A stretch of DNA of 64,000 bases from an uncultured Mollicutes bacterium (GTDB taxonomy: Bacteria > Bacillota_I > Bacilli_A > RFN20 > CAG-826): positions 50,692 through 114,691 of the forward strand of contig UQCQ01000005.1 in the NCBI GenBank assembly GCA_900539595.1, read 5' to 3'. Each line of letters opens with the position of its first letter. The first letter of the stretch is position 1. Made by a program: the position numbers and the translations under genes. Positions 49,788 to 57,684 of this stretch are shown one piece after another. The notes under the pieces are model-generated. The model was not told where the DNA came from, did no database searches, and saw only the letters and a program-made list of their open reading frames with translations.

Positions 49788-51086
49788 CTAATTTCTTAGG
49801 GCACCGAGGGGGACCACATAGACGCCGTCCTCTCGGCGATAGGCGATATTTCCTTTTGTAACGACCATCAAGAAAGCGCAGTCACCCGTTTTTTCGGTGT
49901 CGATGTCCTCCGCGATTGCACGTAATTTTTTGGCGGCCTCTTCCACGTCTTCCATTCCGCCGAGTTTAACTTCTACCAGCGCCCACGTTCCATCTTCGAA
50001 CACGATTACCGCATCGGCTTCCCGCTTTTTGGCATCCCGATATTTGTAAACCCTCGCTCTTAGAGCGTCACAATAGACACGCAAATCGCGGATGACCATG
50101 GATTCAAATAGCAAACCAAAAGTATCTAAATTTCGAAAAAGGGATTCCGGCGTTAAACCCAAGGCCGCGGCAGCAATCGAAGGGTCGACAAAATGACGGG
50201 TGGGTTTGGTGCGGATGACCGTTTTGCTACGAACGTTGGGGTTCCAAGCCGGGAGTTCTTCCTTGACGTGCAAATAATCTAATGCCTTTAAATACTTATA
50301 AAAGGTCTGCTTATCAAAGGATTCATCATTGCTTGTGCAATCTTCTAATAGCGCGGCATCGGAAGCGGCAATCGATACATTTCTTGCATAGGAACGCATC
50401 ACTTTTCTTGCTTTCCCTTCGTCTTTCACCAAAGGGATTCCTTTAACGGAAAACAAATCGTCCGTAACAACGGTTTCGTAATAATCTTTCGCCTGTTGCA
50501 AAGCGACCACTTGTTCTTCCCTGCGCACGGCCATTGGCCATCCGCCACGGCAAATGCAGAAGGCATAATCTTTCAATGTCATCGACGATTTGCCAAATCG
50601 AAACGTACCATCCTTTATCGCCGATAAAGAGGCGGACCCTAAGCTTTCTCCGCTTTCAAAAAGGGACATGGTTCTCATCTTTTTGCGGATGATTCTCCCG
50701 TTTCCCGTATGCCTGCCTTCTTGCAAAAAGGCATCGTCAGCAATCTTATCTGTGACGCTTCCCGTCAAAATATATTCTCCGAACTCTCCGCTTCGATCTG
50801 CTTCCACTTTGATTTGATCCCATATAAAAGAAATGTGTTGCCATTCATCAATAAGCAAAGGGTGTTTGCGGCTCGTTAAAAATTCATGCGGCATGATTTT
50901 TGCTTCTAAAACATATTCTTCCCGCGTTTGAATGGGCATCAAATCCACCGTTTCGGCAGCATGTCTGGAACAAGTCGTCGATTTGCCACACCACTTGGGG
51001 CCTTCCACCACGACCGCGGCCTTTGTTTTCAAAGCAAAGTCCAAAACATCATCGAATAATCTGCCAATATATTTTTCTTCTTCCAT
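49788..51086 (-). CDS. AAA ATPase with DUF4143 (wHTH plus PD-(D/E)xK-like) domain, copy 2
   Basis: 432 residues. Walker A GPKWCGKS, Walker B LLIDEWQ, sensor ILTGSV, then FDKQTFYKYLKALDYLHVKE (wHTH) and C-terminal nuclease-like KKREADAVIVFEDG with ALVEVKLGG. It is a clear paralogue of the protein at 10573-11862: same variant P-loop, same MSLFESGES, RGGWP, HFVDPSIAAAALGLTPESLF and DTFGLLFESMVIRDLRVY blocks. GAGG lies 7 bases before the ATG. Preceded by a 23-bp array with a different core word from copy 1. Confidence 0.88.
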   Translation of the reverse strand: MEEEKYIGRLFDDVLDFALKTKAAVVVEGPKWCGKSTTCSRHAAETVDLMPIQTREEYVLEAKIMPHEFLTSRKHPLLIDEWQHISFIWDQIKVEADRSGEFGEYILTGSVTDKIADDAFLQEGRHTGNGRIIRKKMRTMSLFESGESLGSASLSAIKDGTFRFGKSSMTLKDYAFCICRGGWPMAVRREEQVVALQQAKDYYETVVTDDLFSVKGIPLVKDEGKARKVMRSYARNVSIAASDAALLEDCTSNDESFDKQTFYKYLKALDYLHVKEELPAWNPNVRSKTVIRTKPTRHFVDPSIAAAALGLTPESLFRNLDTFGLLFESMVIRDLRVYCDALRARVYKYRDAKKREADAVIVFEDGTWALVEVKLGGMEDVEEAAKKLRAIAEDIDTEKTGDCAFLMVVTKGNIAYRREDGVYVVPLGALRN

Positions 51087-51103
51087 GCGATGTCCTCACA
51101 ATT

Positions 51104-51132
51104 ATTTAAGTGCAATCGAGTAAAAAAATCAA
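51104..51132 (-). promoter_or_regulatory. Promoter of DUF4143 ATPase copy 2
   Basis: Minus strand: -35 TTGATT (51127-51132), 17-bp spacer, -10 TTAAAT (51104-51109). The core ACTCGATT (51114-51121) lies in the spacer 4 bases from the -10 box, exactly the geometry of copy 1. Confidence 0.65.
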
Positions 51133-51205
51133 TTTGAATCGAGTAAAAAAACGATTTTGAATCGAGTGTTTGTAAGGTTTTGAATCGAAGAAAAAATAGC
51201 CTAAA
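51114..51205. repeat. 23-bp tandem array A4 (four units, core AATCGAGT)
   Basis: AATCGAGT starts at 51114, 51137 and 51160; the variant AATCGAAG starts at 51183. All spacings are 23 bases. The linking bases are A/T-rich. Directly upstream of DUF4143 ATPase copy 2. Confidence 0.94.
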
Positions 51206-51482
51206 CAATGAAAAACGCTTCAAATTTTGTGTTTTTTGCTATTTATTGCCTGTAAGTTTCAACACGGGACCTATGTATAAGCTTCTTATGGATTATCTTC
51301 AAACATTGATTTTCCCAACAAGGAAACAGGACATCGAAACGGAAGGGTGAACACAATATTATTCAAAAGGATCTCCGACTTATCATCGGCCTTTGAATCT
51401 TGCTGCGTTTTTGTCATCGTTTTTACCACCTTATTCTTCGAAATGGCAAAAATCCTATGCTACGCAAAATTCGCGATACTCT

Positions 51483-51581
51483 CATATTTGCAATACTCGT
51501 AAGCTATTAAGTGTGCATATTTGCAATACTACTAAGTTAAGAAATGTGCATATTTGCAATACTTATAAGCAAAAAAGGCCA
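51483..51581. repeat. 33-bp tandem array (three units, core CATATTTGCAATACT)
   Basis: The 15-base core is identical at 51483, 51516 and 51549, spacing 33. TAAG follows two bases after each core. A degenerate half (TTCGCGATACT) lies at 51470-51480. No gene overlaps. It stands between array A4 and the structured RNA, in an 800-base region without protein genes (51206-52018). Confidence 0.92.
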
Positions 51582-51875
51582 CATTTTGAGATAGAGTATC
51601 AGATTGATTAACACGATAATTACTGTAAAATAAATACATATTTATTAGCAGACTATCGGCGCTATGAACTAGCTCTAAGCAAAGTCGACCATACGCAGGT
51701 AAACGATAGGACACCCTAATAGAGACCGCAAGATTGGACGTGTTAGGATCTTGCGTTGTGGAAAGCATCGCCCAGAAGGTAATGGCGGTACATAAATAAA
51801 TGGCAACCTTTAGGACACAGTTTATGTGGCAATATTACCCACGCTCCACACAAATATCTATTATTTGAATCAGTG

Positions 51876-51969
51876 GCCATCCAACGAGGGATGAAACACC
51901 AATAACTATGGTTGGTAGGAATATCAGCGGTTAGTTACAAAAGGTGTTTTTGAGTTGGATGGCTTTTTT
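51876..51969 (+). ncRNA. Predicted structured RNA or attenuator upstream of the DUF1016 gene
   Basis: Three nested helices: GCCATCCAAC/GTTGGATGGC (51876-51885 with 51954-51963), AAACACC/GGTGTTT (51894-51900 with 51943-51949), TAACTA/TAGTTA (51903-51908 with 51932-51937), then six T. A -10 box TATTAT lies at 51859-51864, so transcription would begin about 5 bases before the first helix. It ends 50 bases before the DUF1016 start. It may be a small RNA or a leader that terminates transcription. Confidence 0.55.
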
Positions 51970-52018
51970 CTTATCTTGAGAACACTTAACTGCTCGTTCT
52001 AGTAAGGAGGAAAAATAA

Positions 52019-53035
52019 ATGGAACAAAATGAATACCTTTATGATTTAGCAAAGATCAAAGAGACGATTACAGAAAATCGCAACAAAGCAATGGTAGTAG
52101 TTAATAGCGCGATGATTATCACTTATTACCAAATTGGTACAATTATCAATCAAAGAAAGGAATGGGGTAATAAATTTATACAAAGGCTTGCTGACGACCT
52201 GAAAGATTATGGCAAAGGATATTCTTATGAACAACTTAAAAAGATGTCACAATTTGCACATTTCTTTTCAGAAAATGAAATTAGGTCACAACCTGTGACC
52301 CAAATTCCTTGGAGCACTTTATCGAGGGTTATAATTCAAAAATCTTCTTCAAAAGAAGAAGCGTTATGGTACATTAACCAAGCATACAAAAACAAATGGT
52401 CAAGAGCAATTGTGATAAAGCAATTTGAATTACAGGCCTATCAAAGACAAAATATTTTGCCAATTGTTTCAGATGAGAATTCTTATATTCAAGGCATTAT
52501 AAAAGATACACTCGCTTTTGATTTCATAAGCAAAAGTGAAGTGACAGATGAAAAGAGTTTAAAAGACAAGCTTATTGATAACATCTTATTGTTTCTTCAA
52601 GAACTCGGAACAGGTTTTGCATTAGTGGGTCGTGAATATAAATTATTAACTCCAACTGGTAAGAACTTCTTCATCGATTTGTTAATGTACCACACTAAAG
52701 TTCATGCTTATGTTGTTATAGAAGTGAAATTAGAAGATATCGCCCCCGCAGATTTTGGCCAATTAAACTTTTATGTCAATGCAATTGATGATTTAGAAAA
52801 AACAGAAACCGATAATGAAACAATAGGAATATTGTTATGCAAAACAGCGGACAATTATGTTGTAGAAACTTCTTTCAAAGGCTTGAAAACGCCAATTGGA
52901 GTTTCAAAATATAAGCTTTTTGAAGATTTACCTGCATATTTGACAAACAAATTAAACTCAATAGATAAAGCGGAAGATAATGATTCATCTCCAGAATTAA
53001 TCAACGATTCAAAAGGGAGAAAGGATATAAAATGA
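52019..53035 (+). CDS. DUF1016 / YhcG-type PD-(D/E)xK nuclease-domain protein
   Basis: 338 residues. N-terminal DUF1016_N (residues ~10-150): MIITYYQIGTIINQRKEWGN, YSYEQLKKMSQFAHFF and IPWSTLSRVII. C-terminal YhcG nuclease (residues ~170-320): GFALVGREYKLLTPTGKNFF IDLLMYH (split here), then VVIEVKLEDIAPADFGQLNF YVNAI, giving D ... E-x-K. These proteins often accompany type I restriction or toxin loci. AAGGAGG precedes the ATG. AT-rich. Four-base overlap with the next gene. Confidence 0.88.
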   Translation: MEQNEYLYDLAKIKETITENRNKAMVVVNSAMIITYYQIGTIINQRKEWGNKFIQRLADDLKDYGKGYSYEQLKKMSQFAHFFSENEIRSQPVTQIPWSTLSRVIIQKSSSKEEALWYINQAYKNKWSRAIVIKQFELQAYQRQNILPIVSDENSYIQGIIKDTLAFDFISKSEVTDEKSLKDKLIDNILLFLQELGTGFALVGREYKLLTPTGKNFFIDLLMYHTKVHAYVVIEVKLEDIAPADFGQLNFYVNAIDDLEKTETDNETIGILLCKTADNYVVETSFKGLKTPIGVSKYKLFEDLPAYLTNKLNSIDKAEDNDSSPELINDSKGRKDIK

Positions 53036-53265
53036 AAAAGTTTATTTTAAAATGGGGGAAAGGCAGTGTTTGTGAAATACGAATAATATATAAGACATTA
53101 GCAATCGAAGCAGAAAACATTGATGATATAAACCCATTAGAAATATTGCCAGAGTACATAAAAAGAAAAGTGCCATATGTTAGAAAAATCCATACCTCTG
53201 AAACAAAAAGAAATTACGACTATGACAGTTGGGTGGATTTTATCGAAGCAGAAGAAATAAAATAA
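53032..53265 (+). CDS. Small protein coupled to the DUF1016 gene
   Basis: 77 residues, not recognised; basic N-terminus, aromatic/acidic C-terminus (YDYDSWVDFIEAEEIK). The ATGA overlap with DUF1016 shows translational coupling and suggests a partner or inhibitor. Confidence 0.6.
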   Translation: MKKFILKWGKGSVCEIRIIYKTLAIEAENIDDINPLEILPEYIKRKVPYVRKIHTSETKRNYDYDSWVDFIEAEEIK

Positions 53266-53274
53266 ATGATTCAG

Positions 53275-53706
53275 TTATTTGCCCAAATAAAAATCTAAAA
53301 GATTTAATATAAAAGTCGAAAAAAGAAACGACGCTATCAGTATTGTTTGAACAGTAATGACCTCACTACCAAACATAAATAAATGAAGAATGGATAATAA
53401 GCCGGCAATTAACGGAAGCAATATACAGATGCCTCTCATTTTATATGGTTTAAATATTCTAATTATGAACAAAGCAATACACACTATTGTTGTTAGAGAA
53501 GATAAAAACGGAGAGTATTTAACAACATTTACGACTTGGTTAGACACATCAACTCTAGTAAATACCATTCCTAACGAATAAGGGATTATTTCTAACACTA
53601 AAACAATAGTTAAAAACACAAGCAATAAAATTACGATAGCAGTTCTATTTTTGCTTCTTTTTCCATAACAATATGATAACAAAAAAGGACTGACACATTG
53701 TATCAA
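53275..53706 (-). CDS. Four-helix membrane protein, hypothetical
   Basis: Up to 143 residues with four hydrophobic segments. The only in-frame start I see is TTG at 53706 without a clear ribosome site, so the true start is uncertain or the gene is truncated on its left-end side. AT-rich like the DUF1016 pair, convergent with it. Not recognised. Confidence 0.45.
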   Translation of the reverse strand: MIQCVSPFLLSYCYGKRSKNRTAIVILLLVFLTIVLVLEIIPYSLGMVFTRVDVSNQVVNVVKYSPFLSSLTTIVCIALFIIRIFKPYKMRGICILLPLIAGLLSILHLFMFGSEVITVQTILIASFLFSTFILNLLDFYLGK

Positions 53707-53722
53707 TCCAATTTAACTAAGT

Positions 53723-53739
53723 TGGTCGGGATGATCGGA
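53723..53739 (-). repeat. 17-bp copy of the tRNA-Pro 3' end (possible att site)
   Basis: TGGTCGGGATGATCGGA equals the last 17 bases, including CCA, of tRNA-Pro at 57554-57631. With an integrase remnant next to the tRNA it bounds a ~3.8-kb island. Confidence 0.75.
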
Positions 53740-53873
53740 ACTAAAGGAAAAATTTATGTCCCCTAGTCATATTACTATGTAATATGCGTGCAAGACTTTT
53801 TGGGAACTCAAACCCATCAAAATTTATAGGGCATCCATACGTAACGATATCTCAGCGTTATCCCGAGAGTATT

Positions 53874-54744
53874 TTATAGGTCGAAGTCGACGTCATGGCC
53901 GGCGATGGACATTGAGTCTAAAGCCTTCAATAAGTACTCGCCGTCTTTCCCTTCCAGGATTGCTTTTACGTATTTCTTGTCGAACCAGAAACACTGAGTC
54001 TCGTACCTCTCATACCCAGTAAATTTGTCGGCGACTGGAAGATCTTTTTGTGGATGCCAGAAATCGGATCCATGCGGTCTGACGTGGCTAACCGGATTTT
54101 CCTTAGAACCAACGAAGTTATTGTAATGAATTAGCGAGGTCTTGCCGTTCTTGTGGTGCTGCTTTTTGACAGAAGTGACAATTTTGCCACTTTGCAAGGT
54201 AGCCTGTGTTCTCTCGTAGGTGTATTTGATAAAGCCCTCGGTGACGATTTCCGGCAGGCTGTAGAACAAAGCACGGTCAAAGACGTACTCCCCGTCCTTC
54301 ATCTTGAAAACGGTGAAAAGGAAACGGGCACCAGAAAAGTAAGCATACCAATCGGAGTCTTCCCATTTGGTAGAGGCTACATCGCAGAAGTCAAACGCTC
54401 CAAAAGACATATGCTGCTCAATAGTTCCGTCTTCTTCCACTCGGATGGTCTTGATATGGATATTCGCCTTTTGAAATTCCTCGGTATTCTCAAGGTCTTT
54501 TAGGCCCAACATCCTGGAAACATAGTCTGCGTATTTGCTTTTTGGATTCTTGACGTCTGGGAACCTCTTCTGGAGCTGCGATTCAGTCCTTCCATACCAG
54601 GGATAGAGGTCGCCCAAAATAAGCTGGCAGATTCCAGGCTGGCCTGGTTTGATTTCCGCAGGCTCAAAGTCCTCGAAAACATCTTCACCCATGCATTTCT
54701 TGATAATGGAAGTTAGGAAAGAAGACTTCAGCGAGAAAGCCCTA
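53874..54744 (-). pseudogene. C-terminal part of a Sau3AI-family restriction endonuclease
   Basis: Minus strand, from RAFSLKSSFLTSIIKKCMGE to the stop after HDVDFDL. Family features: IRVEEDGTIEQHMSFGAFDF, FDRALFYSLPEIVTEGFIKY, HVRPHGSDFW and the ending ETQCFWFDKKYVKAIL. The N-terminal half, which carries the catalytic residues, is missing: upstream of ~54745 the frame runs antisense through the DUF4417 gene and is an artefact. No methylase is present. It is thus a dead remnant, or the DNA-binding half only. Confidence 0.72.
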
Positions 54745-54752
54745 GGCTTTGC

Positions 54753-55274
54753 AAGGACGAATGGTTCCAGCCGGTCCTTAGCAACCCGCAGGCCTATGTC
54801 GAGAAGCTTCGTCCCTACGAATGCGTCATCGGCATGGACTGCAGCCCCTTCGACAACATGCCGGCCTGGATCGCCGACCACCAGATCGGCATGAACCTAT
54901 CCGTCACTTACTATTTCGGCAAATGCGGGCTGAAGGTCATCCCCAACGTCCGCGTCGCCAACACCCCGGGATCCGAGGAATCCCTCTTGGCCTGCCCCAA
55001 ACACGTCCTGATTGCCATCGGCACAAACGGGTTCACGCGAGAGATTGCAAACCGCGACGTCTTCATGGCCCAAGTCTCGAAGGTGGTCGAGGCTCTTGAA
55101 CCCGCTGGGATCATCGTCTATGGGCCGGCTAACGACGATATCTTTCTGACCCCACGCTTCATGGGCGTCCCCATCTACCAATTCGATTCGTTCATGCAGA
55201 GGAGAAACGCCTCCCGAAGGAAGAAAAAGGAAGGGGGTGACGGCGATGAAGAGCAAAAGCCCCCTCTTCTCTAA
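54753..55274 (+). pseudogene. DUF4417-domain protein, 5'-truncated
   Basis: Frame starts in KDEWFQPVLSNPQAYVEKLR and continues CVIGMDCSPFDNMPAWIADH, YYFGKCGLKVIPNVRVANTP, GIIVYGPANDDIFLTPRFMG, matching DUF4417 (phage-associated, function unknown). The first ~40 residues are lost at the junction with the Sau3AI remnant; an internal ATG at 54834 could still be used. The basic/acidic tail overlaps the next gene start. Confidence 0.65.
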
Positions 55275-55719
55275 TTACTCGATCCGACAATCGGCGTCCG
55301 CAGACGTCTCATATATGAGTAAGGGGAATGACCGATTTGCCAAATTCGCATCGAGACGAAAGGACATAGATCCAGACGGATGGTATGATGTAATCGCCCA
55401 CGGGAATCCTAAATCGATGATTGTGCGGTCTCTTCATGGCGAGACATTCATCAGTGCGAGGCAAGCCGCCGCTATGATTCGCAAACAGCCCGGCTTCAAA
55501 AAAGCCAAAGGAATCCGCCTGCTCTCCTGCTCTACCGGTCAGGATCCCACAGGGTTCGCCCAACACCTCGCCAACGCTTTAGGAAAACCAGTCATGGCTC
55601 CTAATAAGACCCTATGGTGCTCTCCAAAGGGCACGTTGTACGTCTCATCCGATGAGCGAAACCTCGACAAAGGCTCATTCGTCACATTCAAACCCGGAGG
55701 AATAAAACATGGAAAATGA
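55246..55719 (+). CDS. Polymorphic-toxin-type domain protein
   Basis: 157 residues from ATG 55246; GGAAGGGGG lies about 8 bases upstream, and a GTG nine bases earlier is less likely. The pattern WYDVIAHGNPKSM, FISARQAAAMIRKQ, IRLLSCSTGQDPTGFAQHLA and LGKPVMAPNKTLW matches a cysteine-protease-like or hydrolase domain found at the ends of polymorphic toxins, with a conserved H-G and S-C pair. Here it is a stand-alone small protein. It overlaps the next gene by 11 bases. Confidence 0.65.
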   Translation: MKSKSPLFSNYSIRQSASADVSYMSKGNDRFAKFASRRKDIDPDGWYDVIAHGNPKSMIVRSLHGETFISARQAAAMIRKQPGFKKAKGIRLLSCSTGQDPTGFAQHLANALGKPVMAPNKTLWCSPKGTLYVSSDERNLDKGSFVTFKPGGIKHGK

Positions 55720-56068
55720 ACACATTTGCCCGAATTGCGGTGCCAAACTTCGCGCTGAAAGGAAGAATTATCCCTCTTTCTCATATATCTGCGATAGCTG
55801 TGGTTGGGAAGCCGTTACAACGAAATGGGACCCCATCGACCTAGATGAGACCGAATACGTCTTCCGCCTATCCGAGGGCAATACCGTCGACAAGGCGACC
55901 TTATCGATTGTCTCCAAGCTGACCGGCAAGAACTTCATCGCCTCCAAAAAGGCGATCGAGGAGCTCGAGGTCATCTTTAAAGGCAAGGCACGGGACGCAG
56001 TAGAGATGAGGGGCTTCCTCGATAAGAGCGGCATCCGCTACTCCATCGAGCCGGAACTTCCTTATTGA
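55709..56068 (+). CDS. Zinc-ribbon protein, possible immunity partner
   Basis: 119 residues. CPNCGA and CDSCGW form a zinc ribbon (residues 7-34), followed by a domain resembling the L7/L12 C-terminal fold (IVSKLTGKNFIASKKAIEEL, then GIRYSIEPE). Coupled to the toxin-like gene by overlap and followed by a terminator, so the pair forms a unit; immunity role is inferred from position. Confidence 0.6.
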   Translation: MENEHICPNCGAKLRAERKNYPSFSYICDSCGWEAVTTKWDPIDLDETEYVFRLSEGNTVDKATLSIVSKLTGKNFIASKKAIEELEVIFKGKARDAVEMRGFLDKSGIRYSIEPELPY

Positions 56069-56080
56069 AATCAGCGACTA

Positions 56081-56107
56081 AGGGCCGGCGGCAGCGTCGG
56101 TCCTTTT
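56081..56107 (+). terminator. Terminator of the toxin-like pair
   Basis: AAGGGCCGGCG and CGTCGGTCCTT pair (two G-T pairs) around GCAG, with TTTT next. Confidence 0.7.
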
Positions 56108-56259
56108 CCATGCCTATGGTCTCGGATCAAGGGGAATTGGACCCAAGCCTATAAAATCAATGCGATCCGACGAGCTGAACGTTTTCGAAGGAAAGCTTGA
56201 CCAGCTAATCTTCTGCAACGCCATTACGAGGACTGCCCTTAGAGGCTCATGGCGATAGG

Positions 56260-56834
56260 TCACCCCGCCGGTCGGTCAGCTGCTTTTGCCGAATTGCCGA
56301 ACAACAGGAGGTATTGCATCTTTTCCGCGTCTATTATGGAAAAGAATGAGAACAACGTCATGGAACTCAACCGTGAAACAGCCATGCGCCTCTGGGTGAA
56401 GCACTTCAGAATAACACTCCAGACATTGGCGATGGTGGTTTTTCTTTCGTCTTTCTCTTCGCCGATATGGGCTTTGGCTTTATTCACAATCCGCTTCATG
56501 CGGCCATGGCCTTCACCATGGATCGCCGCATCGATAACGCCACAATGGGTATGGCCCATGACGAGAACACAGTTTAGGTCTAGATGCTCTCAATAACGTA
56601 TTCAATAGAAGCAAGTGATCCCTCAAGAGGGATATTGCCTGCGGTGCGGATGACGAAGATCTCGCCTAAGCCGGCAGAGAAGATAACTTCAGGGTTCACG
56701 CGGGAATCCGAATACGTCACAACCGCGCGCATCAGGGTCTGGCCGTGCTCCACCAAATAATGGCGCAGCTCTTCATTCGTATCCATAACGGCGCGGATGG
56801 AGTTGACGTAACGCATATTACCCTTCTGCAGCAT
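56260..56834 (-). pseudogene. Beta-carbonic anhydrase, frameshifted and with a changed zinc ligand
   Basis: Minus strand: GNMRYVNSIRAVMDTNEELR, then VVTYSDSRVNPEVIFSAGLG, FVIRTAGNIPLEGSLASIEY; after a one-base loss near 56579 sense continues NCVLVMGHTHCGVIDAAIHG and TTIANVWSVILKCFTQ. The family motif CSDSRV has become YSDSRV: the first zinc-ligand Cys is Tyr (TAT for TGT). The other ligands His and Cys (GHTHCG) remain. Both changes argue for a dead gene. Confidence 0.8.
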
Positions 56835-56976
56835 GGCAGTGATCTCAGATTCTTTCCTACCCGAAAACTATAAGTCTTACTCATGGATAGTCACCAATAG
56901 CTGTTAAGCCCTCTTTGTGAATCCCACCGTTCTGACGCAAGAAAAAGGCTCTAGGCTTTGCCTGGAACCAGCGTTG

Positions 56977-57423
56977 TGATATCGATTAAAGAACCAGACC
57001 ATTTCCATCAGGAAGATTGTCCAAACCAAAACCACGAAAGACGGCCAGGTCTTCCAGACACCAAAAACAAAAAGGCCCATCAGGACCCTTGCGTTGATTC
57101 CGGGCATCGAAGAGCTTCTGCCTCCCGACCTTGCTCCGGACGATTTCTTGTTTCCATCCAGACAGGCAGGCCCTTCCAAAGTGACGGGAGAAATCACTGT
57201 CAGGAGATTGGCCAAGCACTATGCCAAGAAGGCAGGTTTGCCACCGCTGAAAGTCCACGAATTTCGTCACAGCTGCGCGTCGAACCTGCTTAGGCAAAAC
57301 GTGCCGTTACGAGTTGTCGCAAACTGGATAGGCGATACCGAAGCAACCATCCTCAACTACTACAGTCACATGTTTAAAGACGAGGCGGAAATGATTCCGA
57401 ATATCATCGTCCAGAACTTCTAA
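56977..57423 (+). pseudogene. Tyrosine recombinase (phage integrase), C-terminal fragment
   Basis: About 148 codons: TISIRKIVQTKTTKDGQVFQ, LALIPGIEELLPPD, then the catalytic box HEFRHSCASNLL, W-I-G-D in place of HxLGH and Tyr nucleophile in ILNYYSHMF. The N-terminal arm, core-binding domain and first catalytic Arg are missing and a stop lies at 56971-56976. It ends 130 bases from tRNA-Pro, the usual place for an integrase at its att site. Confidence 0.8.
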
Positions 57424-57553
57424 CCCATCGCTTCGTCTCAAGGCGTTCCGTATCCCAAGCGGGGCGCTTTTCTAAAACGATATCCCAGGCCGATATCCCA
57501 AGGCTTCCAGAAATAAAGAAAACCTCGGATGTACCGAGGCATTCAGACTTAAG

Positions 57554-57631
57554 TGGTCGGGATGATCGGATTCGAACCGATGGTCTTCTGCTCCCAAAGC
57601 AGACGCGATAACCAAGCTTCGCTACATCCCG
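57554..57631 (-). tRNA. tRNA-Pro (anticodon TGG)
   Basis: 78 bases with encoded CCA. Acceptor CGGGATG/CATCCCG, anticodon arm TCTGC-TTTGGGA-GCAGA with anticodon TGG, T arm ATCGG-TTCGAAT-CCGAT. Its 3' end is duplicated at 53723. Confidence 0.93.
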
Positions 57632-57684
57632 AAGCCCTGTTATTTTCCGCGCATTGAACCTTATTTGCAAGATGAATCGGCTTT

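Noticed and set aside
54745..54881. N-terminal 45 residues of the 335-residue minus-strand frame as a new domain of the Sau3AI protein
   Set aside because: This part is exactly antisense to the DUF4417 coding sequence, so the long frame is a chance fusion across a deletion junction.
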